Assembly: GCA_964452465.1 (NCBI GenBank)
Contig: CAYVMD010000015.1
Location: 1-45,656 of the forward strand
Direction of reading: 5' to 3'
From: CAYVMD01 sp964452465
GTDB taxonomy: Bacteria > Armatimonadota > JACIXR01
Length of the DNA stretch: 45,656 nucleotides
Within the stretch, counting starts at the first letter, position 1. Each line of letters starts with the position of its first letter. The notes beneath the pieces are model-generated. The model did not search any database, had not been told where the DNA came from, and saw only the letters and a program-made list of their open reading frames with translations. Positions 26,568-35,458 of this stretch are shown here, piece by piece. A program made the translations under genes and the position numbers.

Positions 26568-27473
26568 TCAACCGGTTAGAAGCTCGTAAAAAGCGAGAGG
26601 GGAAGTGCTCTTGAGCTTTTGGAAGGTGGACTTCAGGATCTCCACACCCTTTTTCTCATAGACCGAAAGGACAAAGCCGATGAGATACCAAAACCCCCTC
26701 TCGCTATTGTCCTTCATCAAAGAGGAAGGGAAGCCTGCCTCTTGGAAGAGGCTTAAGGGCAACCTATTCTTGCTCTCCAATAGTTGCTGAAGTGAGGATT
26801 TAAGGGAGAGCAATTGCTCGGGGCACTCTTGTAATAGAAGGGATAGAAGCAATCTCTCTCCTATTATGCCATTCGCCCACTCCTCCGGTTCCCTATAGGG
26901 ACCTATGGGAGGGATCGTCTGATGCCCCCACTCGTGGGCTGTCTCTCTCAGCCATTCCACTTCGCTCCTTTCCTTTCCTATATTATAGAAATAGAGGTTA
27001 TTCTTTATCTGTTCTCCTCCTGCCTCCCCCTCCTCGCAAAGCCAAACATTTACAACTTCGTCCTTCGCCCAAAGGGAAGAAAGCCCCAACTTCTCCCTTC
27101 CCAGGATATAGAAATAGAGCAGATAGGTGGAGATGCGTTTTGCCAAAGGGAGATAATCCTCCTGAGAGGAGGATAGAAAGCGGGAGGGGAAATAGATGCG
27201 GAAGATCAATTTGAAATCCCTATTTTGCTCTACATAAGCGTAGAGGACCCGATTGAAGAGCCAACGGTGGAAGGGGTCTCGGGTGGGTAGGGGCAGGGGG
27301 AAGTAGCTCTGGGGGGTGAAGAATCCCCGCTTGCCCCCTATCTCCACCCAGGTTATGGGTAACTCCCCTATCTTCTCCTTGGGGATGGTGGAGGGAGCGT
27401 TTCCCGAGTGGAAGATCTCAAAGGATAGGGAAAGGAGGGGAGCAAGGAAGATTAAAGCAAGGCTCCTCTTCAT
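26568..27473 (-). CDS. Putative secreted zinc metallopeptidase (HEWGH)
   Basis: 301 residues with a signal sequence (MKRSLALIFLAPLLSLSFE). The only motif is ETAHEWGHQTIPP at about residues 184-196, a HExxH zinc-binding helix; Glu in IIGERLL about 25 residues later is a candidate third ligand, as in gluzincins. I do not recognise the family, and substrate is unknown. It overlaps the upstream Fe-S protein gene by 4 bp (ATGA), so the two are translationally coupled, though no functional link is obvious. No terminator separates it from the convergent bactofilin-like gene. Confidence 0.65.
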   Translation of the reverse strand: MKRSLALIFLAPLLSLSFEIFHSGNAPSTIPKEKIGELPITWVEIGGKRGFFTPQSYFPLPLPTRDPFHRWLFNRVLYAYVEQNRDFKLIFRIYFPSRFLSSSQEDYLPLAKRISTYLLYFYILGREKLGLSSLWAKDEVVNVWLCEEGEAGGEQIKNNLYFYNIGKERSEVEWLRETAHEWGHQTIPPIGPYREPEEWANGIIGERLLLSLLLQECPEQLLSLKSSLQQLLESKNRLPLSLFQEAGFPSSLMKDNSERGFWYLIGFVLSVYEKKGVEILKSTFQKLKSTSPLAFYELLTG

Positions 27474-28729
27474 TTAGTTAGTGCTCTTTCCACCAACTCT
27501 GCTACATGCATGACCTTGACCCGGTGCGGGAGAAGGGACTTCAATTGCATTATGCAGGAAGGGCAGACGGTTGCCACCGCATCCGCCTTCGTTTCCAAAA
27601 TCCTCTCTCTCTTCCTCATTCCTACCTTCACCGATGTATCGTAGAAGAATAAGTTGAAGGTGCCCGCCCCCCCGCAGCATCTATCCGCCTCCTCCATCTC
27701 TACGAACTCCACACCGGGTAGGGAGGAGATGAGTTTCCTCGGTTCTTCTTTTATCCCCTGCCCTCTGTTCAAATGACAGGGGTCGTGGTATGTGACGCGC
27801 AGGTTCAGTGGGCGCAGATCTTGGGGCAGTCCTACCTCCTGTAGGAATTCCGCTATATCCCTCACCTTGCTCCCATCCCAATCCAGATCCAAAACCCTTT
27901 GCCACTCCTTCTTCAACGCCAGCCCTCCCGAGGCGCAGGCGGTGATTATGTAATCCACATCCAGGCGGGAGAGGATCTCGGCGTTCCTCTCCGCTAAATA
28001 CCTCGCCCCTTCCACATCCCCCGATATGAATAGGGGGGTACCACAACACATTTGTCCCTTTGGTATCACCACCTCCATTCCCAAATGCCTCAATATCTTT
28101 ACCACTGCCTCTCCTATATGGGGGAAGATCAAGTTGGTAGCGCAGCCCACGAAATACGCTACCCTTCCCTTCCTTTCTCCTTTGGGGGGGATGACCTCGG
28201 GATATCTCCAGAGGAAGGGTTTCAGGGTAAAGATGGGGATACTACGGGTCATCGGCATGCCGAGGAAGGGGAAAAGGAGCCTCGCTGGGCTATACCGCCA
28301 GAAGAGGAGCCCTACCCTTTGTAGAATTCCCAAGAGGATAGCAGAGGAAGGGAAGAGGCGCCTCGCTCGCATAAAATAACGAAAGACCGCCCTTTTGCCC
28401 AAGGAAAGACCCTTATCCTTCACTTCCTCCTCTCTCGCCTTCAATATCAACTTATCAACCTCTACCCCGCTCGGACACTCCTCGACGCAGGCTTTGCATA
28501 TGAGGCAGCGGAAGACGGCATCGTGCCACCCCTCTGTGAAGGCGGTTTCCCCTTTGAGCATCGCCCTTACTAAGCGCAATCTCCCCCTTGGGGAATAAGT
28601 TTCCTCCTTGAACTCAACGAAGATGGGACAAACCGCCCTGCAGAACCCGCATTTCATGCAATTCTGAATCTCTTCCTCCAAAGAAGGCTTGGAGGAGGAA
28701 ATTTTTGGTGATTCTTCCCGGGTTAGCAT
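27470..28729 (-). CDS. GlcF-like (Fe-S)-binding protein with two CCG domains
   Basis: About 419 residues. Two [4Fe-4S] clusters are bound by NCMKCGFCRAVCP and FRCLICKACVEECPSG (about residues 25-85). Two cysteine-rich CCG domains follow (PF02754): VGCATNLIFP with MCCGTP, and DPCHLNRGQG with EADRCCGGAGTFN. This is the layout of glycolate oxidase subunit GlcF, of HdrD and of LutA-type proteins, which pass electrons from a flavoprotein. No glcD-like partner is present here. The frame runs on to 29212 but that part is antisense to the ABC permease gene. ATG 28729 fits the promoter at 28737-28765 (leaderless); ATG 28768 would lie within or before it. Confidence 0.85.
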   Translation of the reverse strand: MLTREESPKISSSKPSLEEEIQNCMKCGFCRAVCPIFVEFKEETYSPRGRLRLVRAMLKGETAFTEGWHDAVFRCLICKACVEECPSGVEVDKLILKAREEEVKDKGLSLGKRAVFRYFMRARRLFPSSAILLGILQRVGLLFWRYSPARLLFPFLGMPMTRSIPIFTLKPFLWRYPEVIPPKGERKGRVAYFVGCATNLIFPHIGEAVVKILRHLGMEVVIPKGQMCCGTPLFISGDVEGARYLAERNAEILSRLDVDYIITACASGGLALKKEWQRVLDLDWDGSKVRDIAEFLQEVGLPQDLRPLNLRVTYHDPCHLNRGQGIKEEPRKLISSLPGVEFVEMEEADRCCGGAGTFNLFFYDTSVKVGMRKRERILETKADAVATVCPSCIMQLKSLLPHRVKVMHVAELVERALTK

Positions 28730-28736
28730 ACTATTG

Positions 28737-28765
28737 ATTTTGGTTCTTTCTGGCTCCAAAGTCAA
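28737..28765 (-). promoter_or_regulatory. Promoter for the GlcF-like gene, possibly leaderless
   Basis: On the minus strand TTGACT (28765-28760) and CAAAAT (28742-28737), 17 bp apart. The -10 box ends 7 nt before ATG 28729, so transcription would begin at about the start codon itself; there is no Shine-Dalgarno. Confidence 0.45.
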
Positions 28766-28783
28766 CATCTTTTTTAATTTTGG

Positions 28784-28812
28784 TTGAAATATTGTGAAGT
28801 TAAAGTTAAAAT
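28784..28812 (+). promoter_or_regulatory. Promoter for the ABC transporter operon, possibly leaderless
   Basis: TTGAAA at 28784-28789 and TAAAAT at 28807-28812, 17 bp apart; the -10 box ends 7 nt before ATG 28820, and no Shine-Dalgarno is present. Confidence 0.6.
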
Positions 28813-28819
28813 TTCTCTT

Positions 28820-30508
28820 ATGAAGAAGGATTTCTGGGCACCCCTGAGCAGGATAATAACTTTCTTCCTTTTGATAGTCCTCATCTACTATCTTTACAAG
28901 GAACGCCTTCATTTCCCCTTGGTTAAGCCCTATATACCGGTTATTTACAAGCAGATCCCCATTTATACCCTGTGGTCGCTGATGCGAATGTTCTCTGCTT
29001 ACATCCTTTCCCTCTTGTTTTCCTATATCTATGCCTATTTCGCAGCAACGAGCCGGCGTCGGGAAGGGATCATGCTTGGCATACTCGATATATTGCAATC
29101 CGTGCCAGTGCTTGGCTTTTTCCCCGCGGTAGTTTACCTCTTCGTTAACCTGCTTCATGGTTCTCGCCTTGGCGTCGAATTGGCAGCCATCATCCTGATC
29201 TTTACCTCCCAAGCCTGGAACATAACCTTTTCCGTTTATGAGTCCATAAAGACCATACCTGAGGAAATAGACGAGGCAACGCGCCTCTTAGGTGTAGGTG
29301 GGTTGAGGCGCTTCTTTCAACTCATAATCCCTTCCTCTATTCCCCGCGTCATCTATAACTCCATGCTTTCCTGGTCCGCAGGGTGGTATTTTCTCATCGC
29401 CTGTGAGATAATAGCTATAGGACCCCTCAATTATAAACTGCCCGGGCTGGGTAGCCTCCTCAGCGCTGCCATCGAAGAGGGCAACACCGCTCTTGCCCTT
29501 GCTTGTATCACTACCCTTGCGGGCGTTATTTTCCTGCTCTATTTCCTCCTCTGGCAGCCCCTTTCCATCTGGGGGGAGAAATTCCGCTATGAAGCGGAGA
29601 GTGGCGCGGTTTCCTCCTCCCTTACCTACCGCTTTTGGCGTTGGGTGAGAAGAACCTTCTTAGTCTCCCTCTTTTTTTCCCTCCTTACATCTCTGCTAAA
29701 TCCCCTCATGAGGATCAGGATAAGAAAAAGGGAGTTTCCTCCTGTTTTCTCCCATTTTCTTTCCCTCGGTTTTTACACTATTTTTCTCTTCCTTATCGTT
29801 TTTGGGTTCGTTGTGGGGATAATCTCCCTCCTTTCCTCCCTTGCGAACCTGGAGTGGCCTCTATTCGCTCGTATACCTTTAGCTGTGGTCGCCTCGGGAG
29901 GCAAGGTAGTAGCTGCTTATATCCTTTCCCTCCTCTGGACGCTCCCTGTAGGGGTTTTCCTCGCTTCCCATTCCTCGAGGGAGAAGGTCTTTTTGCCCTT
30001 CTTTCAAATGCTTGCCTCCATACCCGCTACAGCATTCTTCCCCTTTATGGTCCGCTACATAGTGAGTGTTACCGGCAACACTACCTTATCCGCCATACTT
30101 CTCATACTAACCGGTGCCCAATGGTATCTCCTCTTCAACATAATCGCGGGAGTGAAGGCAATTCCCCAGGAGATAAGGCAGATAGCCACCCTCTTGGGTT
30201 TGAGGGGATGGCAGTACTGGAGAAAGGTCCTCATCCCCGCCATCTTTCCTCCCCTCGTAACGGGTAGCATAACTGCTTGGGGGGGTGCTTGGAATGCCCT
30301 AATTGTGGCGGAATGGGTTACTTATAAGGGGAAAACCTTTACCTCCTTCGGGATTGGTTATCTCCTTGATTATGCCGTTTACAAAGAGGGGAATCTCCCC
30401 TTAATTATCGCTTCCCTTGTGGCGATGAGCCTCACTATAATTGCGGTTAACAAATATTTCTGGCGTCCCATGTATAACCTGGCAGCAGAGAGGTTTCGCT
30501 TCGGATGA
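28820..30508 (+). CDS. ABC transporter permease, duplicated in one chain (COG4986-like)
   Basis: 562 residues with about 12 membrane helices in two homologous halves. Each half has an EAA loop that docks the ATPase: EIDEATRLLGVGGLRRFFQL (about residue 152) and EIRQIATLLGLRGWQYWRK (about residue 451), each followed by the typical IPSSIPR/IPAIFPP. This fused arrangement matches the anion-type permeases of the NitT/TauT (nitrate, sulfonate) family. I set the start at ATG 28820 (MKKDFWAP), not at the TTG 36 nt earlier which lies in the -35 box. Its stop overlaps the ATPase start by 4 bp. No substrate-binding protein gene is nearby. Confidence 0.87.
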   Translation: MKKDFWAPLSRIITFFLLIVLIYYLYKERLHFPLVKPYIPVIYKQIPIYTLWSLMRMFSAYILSLLFSYIYAYFAATSRRREGIMLGILDILQSVPVLGFFPAVVYLFVNLLHGSRLGVELAAIILIFTSQAWNITFSVYESIKTIPEEIDEATRLLGVGGLRRFFQLIIPSSIPRVIYNSMLSWSAGWYFLIACEIIAIGPLNYKLPGLGSLLSAAIEEGNTALALACITTLAGVIFLLYFLLWQPLSIWGEKFRYEAESGAVSSSLTYRFWRWVRRTFLVSLFFSLLTSLLNPLMRIRIRKREFPPVFSHFLSLGFYTIFLFLIVFGFVVGIISLLSSLANLEWPLFARIPLAVVASGGKVVAAYILSLLWTLPVGVFLASHSSREKVFLPFFQMLASIPATAFFPFMVRYIVSVTGNTTLSAILLILTGAQWYLLFNIIAGVKAIPQEIRQIATLLGLRGWQYWRKVLIPAIFPPLVTGSITAWGGAWNALIVAEWVTYKGKTFTSFGIGYLLDYAVYKEGNLPLIIASLVAMSLTIIAVNKYFWRPMYNLAAERFRFG

Positions 30509-31263
30509 TGGGCGAAGTTCTTTTGGAAGTTAGGAATGTTTACCGCACCTATCACCACGAGGAGACGAACATCGTCGTCCTGGAGAATATTTCCTTCCAG
30601 GTGTTTGAAGGGGAATTCGTCTGCTTAGTGGGACCTTCTGGGTGCGGGAAGAGCACCCTTTTGCGGATGATAGTGGGCTTAGATAGACCAACGAGCGGAA
30701 AAATCCTTTATAAGGGGGAAGAGGTGAGAGGGGTAAACGAGAAAACAGCGCTGGTCTTCCAAACTTTTGCCCTTATCCCCTGGCTCACGGTTTGGGAGAA
30801 TGTAGCCTTGGGCTTGGAGGCGAGAGGGATGAGGAAGGAGGAGAGGGAGAAGAGGGTGAGGTATTGGCTGGAGAAGGTGGGGTTGGAAGGGCAGGAGAAT
30901 GCCTATCCCAGGGAACTATCGGGAGGGATGAAGCAGAGGGTGGGATTTGCTCGAGCACTGGTTTTAGAGCCGGAGCTCTTATGCATGGACGAGCCCTTTT
31001 CCAATTTAGATCCTCTTACCAGCCAGAACCTGAGGGAGGAGCTGCTTAGGCTTTGGGTAGGGAAGGAATTGCCTATCCTCTCCATTATTATGGTTACTCA
31101 TAACATCGAGGAAGCGGTTTTCATGTCCGATAGGATATTGGTGATGTCTACTCATCCGGGTAGGATAATCTCCGAGGTTAAGGTTGAGTTAGAGCGACCT
31201 CGCAATCCGAGAAAAAGTGAATTCCAAAATGTTGTGGACAACATATATTCCCTTATCGTATAA
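30505..31263 (+). CDS. ABC transporter ATP-binding protein (NitT/TauT type)
   Basis: 252 residues. Walker A GPSGCGKST (residues 43-51), Q loop LVFQTFALIPWLTVWENVA, signature LSGGMKQRVGFARAL, Walker B LLCMDEPFSNLDPLT and switch His in MVTHNIEEAVF are all intact, so the ATPase should be active. It is of the COG1116 group (nitrate, sulfonate, taurine). The start overlaps the permease stop (ATGA), and the AAA-associated protein follows after 20 nt. Confidence 0.93.
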   Translation: MMGEVLLEVRNVYRTYHHEETNIVVLENISFQVFEGEFVCLVGPSGCGKSTLLRMIVGLDRPTSGKILYKGEEVRGVNEKTALVFQTFALIPWLTVWENVALGLEARGMRKEEREKRVRYWLEKVGLEGQENAYPRELSGGMKQRVGFARALVLEPELLCMDEPFSNLDPLTSQNLREELLRLWVGKELPILSIIMVTHNIEEAVFMSDRILVMSTHPGRIISEVKVELERPRNPRKSEFQNVVDNIYSLIV

Positions 31264-31283
31264 TTGGAAAGGAGGCACGAATC

Positions 31284-31769
31284 ATGGACGGTGAACCTCT
31301 GCCAAGTGCGGAGGTAGAACAGGTTATTGGATTATTGGAGATATTGGACGATTTAGGCGGTAAAGAGGATATACCGGAGTTGGCACAAAGCCTTCATTTC
31401 GAGTTAGACGATCTCTTACCCGTGACGAGGGCGGCGGAATTGTTGGGGTTTGTCGTTGTGGAGGGGGGAGATATAGAGATAACCGATTGGGGGTATGAAT
31501 TCTTGCGGGCGGATGTGGAGAGGAGAAAGGAGATCTTTGCCCAATCAGCTTCTCAGATCCCTTGGATGAAGCGGATATTGGAGGAATTGGCGAGGAGGGA
31601 AGGGGAGCCGTTATCCTGGGAGGAGGCTTTGGAGATGTTTCAGGAAGAATTGTCGGAGGAGGAGGCTCAGCGTCTTTTACAAACTGCCATAAGTTGGGGA
31701 AGATATGGAGAGATGATCCGCTACGATAGGGATGAAGAAGAGATCTATTTGGCGGAATGGGGAGCATAA
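31284..31769 (+). CDS. AAA-associated domain protein (C-terminal domain of an ABC ATPase as a separate gene)
   Basis: 161 residues, acidic, resembling the C-terminal AAA-associated domain (PF09821): VIGLLEILDDLGGKEDIPEL, ELDDLLPVTRAAELLGFVVV, IEITDWGYEFL. In relatives this domain is usually fused to the end of a NitT-type ATPase that works with a duplicated permease; here it is a free protein behind the ATPase gene. A winged-helix-like fold and a regulatory role on transport are likely but unproven. It has its own AAGGAGG before ATG. It ends the operon; the rpsO promoter follows at once. Confidence 0.8.
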   Translation: MDGEPLPSAEVEQVIGLLEILDDLGGKEDIPELAQSLHFELDDLLPVTRAAELLGFVVVEGGDIEITDWGYEFLRADVERRKEIFAQSASQIPWMKRILEELARREGEPLSWEEALEMFQEELSEEEAQRLLQTAISWGRYGEMIRYDRDEEEIYLAEWGA

Positions 31770-31779
31770 ATCTTTAAAT

Positions 31780-31808
31780 TTGACTATTGTTTCCCTTTTT
31801 GTTAAAAT
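31780..31808 (+). promoter_or_regulatory. Promoter of the rpsO-pnp operon
   Basis: TTGACT at 31780-31785 and TAAAAT at 31803-31808, 17-bp spacer, -10 context TGTTAAAAT. The leader of about 24 nt contains GGAGGTGA, 12 nt before ATG 31839. Confidence 0.7.
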
Positions 31809-31838
31809 AACTCCCTATGGAGGTGAACTATTAACACG

Positions 31839-32108
31839 ATGCCCCTTCTGAAAGAAGAGAAGCAAAGGATAATAGAGGGTTTCGCTAAGCACGAGACCGA
31901 CACCGGTTCAGTGGAGGTGCAGATCGCCCTTCTTACCGAGAGGATAAACAAGGTTTCTCAGCACTTGAGGCGCCATCCCAAGGATTTCCATTCCCGCCGG
32001 GGACTTCTCATGATGGTGGGAAGGAGGAAGCGCCTCCTCAATTACCTAAGCGAGAAGGAACCCGAAAAATACCGAGAGATCATAAGGAGGTTGAGGTTGA
32101 GAGGATAA
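31839..32108 (+). CDS. rpsO: 30S ribosomal protein S15
   Basis: 89 residues, exactly the usual length. It carries the 16S-binding signature: HETDTGSVEVQIALLTERI, LRRHPKDFHSRRGLLMMVG and RRKRLLNYL. S15 is an early-assembling platform protein of the small subunit. The gene sits before pnp (1 nt apart), the classic rpsO-pnp order, with its own promoter. The leader is too short for the pseudoknot autoregulation known in E. coli. Confidence 0.98.
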   Translation: MPLLKEEKQRIIEGFAKHETDTGSVEVQIALLTERINKVSQHLRRHPKDFHSRRGLLMMVGRRKRLLNYLSEKEPEKYREIIRRLRLRG

Positions 32109-32109
32109 A

Positions 32110-34272
32110 ATGGGGGAAAATTGCAAAGTAGAAGTAGAGATTGGGGATAGACCTTTAAGTGTGGAAGCACAGTGGTTGGCGAATCAGGCCAATGGCGCGG
32201 TTGTAGTTAGACAAGGGGATAGCATCGTCCTGGTTACCGCCTGTGCTTCCCCCGAAGCAAGGGCGGATGTGGATTTCCTCCCCCTTACTTGTGAATTTGA
32301 GGAGCGCCTTTACGCTGTAGGTAAGATTCCCGGTGGGTTCTTCCGGCGGGAGGGGCGTCCTTCTGAGAGGGCTATAACTTTCGCCAGGATGATGGATCGT
32401 CCCATTAGACCTCTATTCCCTCCCACTCTGAGGAATGAGGTCCAGGTGATTGCTCTCCCGTTGTGTGCCGACCCTTTGAATCCACCCGATGTGCTTGCGG
32501 TATTGGGCGCTTCTGCTGCCCTTTTGCTCTCCGATATACCCTTTGAGAAGCCCATCGGTGTCGTTAGGGTGGGCAAGGAAAATGGGGATTTCATCGTCAA
32601 CCCTCCCTCCCTTGCTGTTTTGGAAAAGCAGTTCAATTTAGTAGTGGCGGGCACAAAAGAGAGGATCTTGATGCTTGAGTTTGAGGGGAAAGAAGCGGAG
32701 GAGGAGGAGATACTGAAGGCGGTGGAGTTCGCTCGTCCTTACATAGATGCCCTTATAGACCTTCAACTGCAATTAAGGGAAAAGGTAGGTAAGGAGAAGG
32801 GGGATTATTACACTATCGTTAACTTCTCCGAGGAAATCAAATCTGCCGTTTGGGCATTCAAGGATAAGGTTAAGTCCGCCATCTTCGTAAAGCAGAAAGA
32901 GGAAAGGGAAAAGGCGATGAAGAGGGTGCGGGAGGAGATTTTGGAAGCCCTTAGTGAGGATTTCCCTGGCGAAGAGGCGGGGATAAATTTGGCGATAGAA
33001 ACATTGGAGGAAGAGATCGTGAGGGAGGAGGTCTTCGAGAGGGGTATTCGCCCCGACGGGAGAAGGTTGGAGGAGATAAGGGAAGTGGAATGCGAAGTAG
33101 GGATCCTACCCAGGGTCCACGGCTCCGGGCTCTTCCGGAGAGGGCAAACCCAGGTCTTGACCTCGGCCACCCTGGGAGCTATGGAGGAAGTGCAGAGGTT
33201 GGAGGGGATCTTAGAGGAGGAATTCAAGCGCTTCATGCATCAATATAACTTCCTCCCCTTCTCGGTAGGCGAGGTGCGCCCCCTCAGGGGACCGAGCAGG
33301 AGGGAGGTAGGACATGGGGCTTTGGTGGAGAAGGCGTTAGAGAACCTTATTCCTCCCGAAAAGGACTTCCCCTATGCCATTCGCCTTGTCTCGGAGGTTT
33401 TGGAATCCAATGGTTCCACTTCCATGGCCTCGGTCTGCGCTTCTTCCCTCGCCTTAATGGATGCGGGGGTTCCCATCCCGAAAGCGGTGGCGGGCATCTC
33501 CATAGGAATGGTTAGCAGGGGGGAGGAATTCCGCCTCCTGGGGGATATCCAGGGTATAGAGGATAAGTATGGAGACATGGACTTCAAGGTAGCGGGGACC
33601 AGGGATGGCATTACCGCCATCCAGTTGGATGTCAAGAACGAAGGTTTGAACGAGGAGATGATCTCCTCCGCCCTCCAAAGGGCGAAGGAAGTCCGTCATT
33701 ATATCCTCGATATAATGGAGAAAACCATTCCCGCTCCCCGGACAACCATCTCGCCCTATGCCCCTATCGTCCTCAGTCTCACCATACCGAAGGAAAAGAT
33801 TCCCTTGGTGATCGGCTCGGGGGGGCAGACTATCCGCAAGATCATTGCGGAGACGGATTCCAAGATAGATATTCAGGAGGATGGCACCGTCTACATCACT
33901 GCCCCCTCCTTAGAGCAGGGGGAATCCGCGAAGCGAAGGATCCAAGGCATCGTGACGGAGGTTAAGCCGGGGGAGGTTTACACGGGCAAGGTGGTTAGCA
34001 TCACCCCGATGGGGGCAAATGTGGAAATACTTCCTGGGAAGGAAGGCTTTCTCCACATCTCCCAGATCTCCACTAAGTTCACGGAGAGGGTGGAGGATGT
34101 CCTCCAGGTAGGAGATGAGGTTCTCGTTAAGGTGGATGCCGTGGAGCCTTCGGGGAAGATCCTTCTTACCAGGAAGAAACTCTTCGCTTCCCTTCCGAAG
34201 GAAAGGGAGAGTGAACGGAAACCTCAAAGAGGTAACATTAGCCAACGGGGTAAGCGTAGCAATAGAAGATAG
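32110..34272 (+). CDS. pnp: Polyribonucleotide nucleotidyltransferase (PNPase)
   Basis: 720 residues, full length. Two RNase PH-like halves (about 10-225 and 310-545; FFRREGRPSERAI, RGIRPDGRRLEEIREV, GHGALVEKALENLIP), a linking helical domain, a KH domain (about 555-615; IPLVIGSGGQTIRKI) and an S1 domain (about 623-693; GEVYTGKVVSITPMGANVEI). It degrades RNA from the 3' end using phosphate. The active half keeps the DIQGIEDKYGDMDFKVAG acidic motif. The last 62 nt overlap the M16 peptidase gene in another frame. Confidence 0.98.
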   Translation: MGENCKVEVEIGDRPLSVEAQWLANQANGAVVVRQGDSIVLVTACASPEARADVDFLPLTCEFEERLYAVGKIPGGFFRREGRPSERAITFARMMDRPIRPLFPPTLRNEVQVIALPLCADPLNPPDVLAVLGASAALLLSDIPFEKPIGVVRVGKENGDFIVNPPSLAVLEKQFNLVVAGTKERILMLEFEGKEAEEEEILKAVEFARPYIDALIDLQLQLREKVGKEKGDYYTIVNFSEEIKSAVWAFKDKVKSAIFVKQKEEREKAMKRVREEILEALSEDFPGEEAGINLAIETLEEEIVREEVFERGIRPDGRRLEEIREVECEVGILPRVHGSGLFRRGQTQVLTSATLGAMEEVQRLEGILEEEFKRFMHQYNFLPFSVGEVRPLRGPSRREVGHGALVEKALENLIPPEKDFPYAIRLVSEVLESNGSTSMASVCASSLALMDAGVPIPKAVAGISIGMVSRGEEFRLLGDIQGIEDKYGDMDFKVAGTRDGITAIQLDVKNEGLNEEMISSALQRAKEVRHYILDIMEKTIPAPRTTISPYAPIVLSLTIPKEKIPLVIGSGGQTIRKIIAETDSKIDIQEDGTVYITAPSLEQGESAKRRIQGIVTEVKPGEVYTGKVVSITPMGANVEILPGKEGFLHISQISTKFTERVEDVLQVGDEVLVKVDAVEPSGKILLTRKKLFASLPKERESERKPQRGNISQRGKRSNRR

Positions 34273-35458
34273 TCCCTCCTTCTACTCCGCTTCCTTAGGG
34301 ATATTGGCAAAGGCGGGCTCCAAGGACGAAGGGGAAAAGAAAGGTGTCGCTCATCTGTTGGAGCATCTCGTTTTTAAGGGCAACGAGAGGTTCAACGCGA
34401 GAAGATTAGCGGAGGTATTCGCGTCCCTGGGAGGGGAGGCAAACGGTTTAACCCACAAGGATTATACCCTCTATTACCTCCACATGCCCTACGATAAGCT
34501 CCTTCCCGCCTTTGAGATATTGGCGGATGTTTTCCTCCATCCCCTTATCGCGGTGGAGGAGCTGGAAAAGGAGAAGCAGGTGGTGTTGGAAGAGATAAAG
34601 GAAATGGAGGATTCGCCCGAGGAAGTGGGCAGGGAAAAGCTATTCTCCCTCGTTTGGAGGGGACACCCCTTATCCTTCCCCATATTGGGTTGGGAAGAAA
34701 GCGTGCGTTCCATTAGTAGGGGGGATATCTTGGATTTTCTCAAACGATATTATACGCCCGATTCTATAATAATATCCGCCTCGGGACGGATAGATCCCGC
34801 CCTGCTCCAGCAAATCGAAGCACTTTTTGGAGATTTAAGGGGGGAAGGCGGTTGCTCGCCCTCTGAAGGAGGGCGAAGCCCAAGGGTTAATGAGAAGCCC
34901 CTCTTCCATCCCTTTGAGGAGGAGATCCCCTACGAAACGATACAGTCCCACATCTACCTTGCCCTGGAAGGTGTTCCTTGGAGGGATGATGCCCGCTATG
35001 TCTATGACCTCTTAGCGACCATATTGGGGGGAGGAGCTTCCTCTCGCCTATTCCAGAAGGTAAGGGAGGAAAAAGGTCTCGCTTACGAGGTGGATGCGGA
35101 GAACCTATCCTTGGAGGACGGTGGATTATTGGTGATATATTCCGCCACTGATGAAGGGAAAAAGGAAGAAGTGCTTGGGTTGATAAGGGAGGAGTTGGAG
35201 AAGATATGCGAGGAAGGCATAGGCGAGGAGGAGTTGAGGAGGGGAAAGGAGCAGTTGAAGGGAATGCTTCTATTATCCCTGGAATCAACCGTTCAGAGGA
35301 TGGGGTGGCTTGCTTCCACTCTCTTTTATAAAGGAAGTGTAGTAACCCTGGAGGAAAGCCTCCGCAGGATAGAAGAGGTCACAGCTCAAGAGATCCAGGA
35401 GGTTATGAGGAAAGCGCTTTCCTCGGGCATCGCTACCCTCCTTCTATCTCCGCGATGA
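34211..35458 (+). CDS. M16 family zinc metallopeptidase (processing-peptidase-like)
   Basis: 415 residues from the GTG at 34211. The inverted zinc motif HLLEH is at residues 48-52, with the downstream Glu ligand in EEVGREK, so it is the catalytic type; the C-terminal half has the YSATDEGKKEEVLGLIREEL and GGGASSRLFQKVREEKGLAY hallmarks. M16 enzymes of this size (YmxG/PqqL-like) are commonly encoded next to pnp. It cuts peptides in the cytoplasm or envelope; no signal peptide is visible. The start overlaps pnp by 62 nt, and the apparent longer frame from 34115 is a shadow within pnp. The 3' end overlaps the DUF2007 gene on the other strand by 26 bp. Confidence 0.92.
   Translation: MNGNLKEVTLANGVSVAIEDSPSFYSASLGILAKAGSKDEGEKKGVAHLLEHLVFKGNERFNARRLAEVFASLGGEANGLTHKDYTLYYLHMPYDKLLPAFEILADVFLHPLIAVEELEKEKQVVLEEIKEMEDSPEEVGREKLFSLVWRGHPLSFPILGWEESVRSISRGDILDFLKRYYTPDSIIISASGRIDPALLQQIEALFGDLRGEGGCSPSEGGRSPRVNEKPLFHPFEEEIPYETIQSHIYLALEGVPWRDDARYVYDLLATILGGGASSRLFQKVREEKGLAYEVDAENLSLEDGGLLVIYSATDEGKKEEVLGLIREELEKICEEGIGEEELRRGKEQLKGMLLLSLESTVQRMGWLASTLFYKGSVVTLEESLRRIEEVTAQEIQEVMRKALSSGIATLLLSPR

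Noticed and set aside
28730..29212. Extension of the GlcF-like protein by about 160 residues
   Set aside because: The extension is antisense to the ABC permease gene and precedes the Fe-S motif start; homologues begin near the second ATG.
32310..32654. 114-codon minus frame inside pnp
   Set aside because: Antisense to one of the best-conserved genes in the window.
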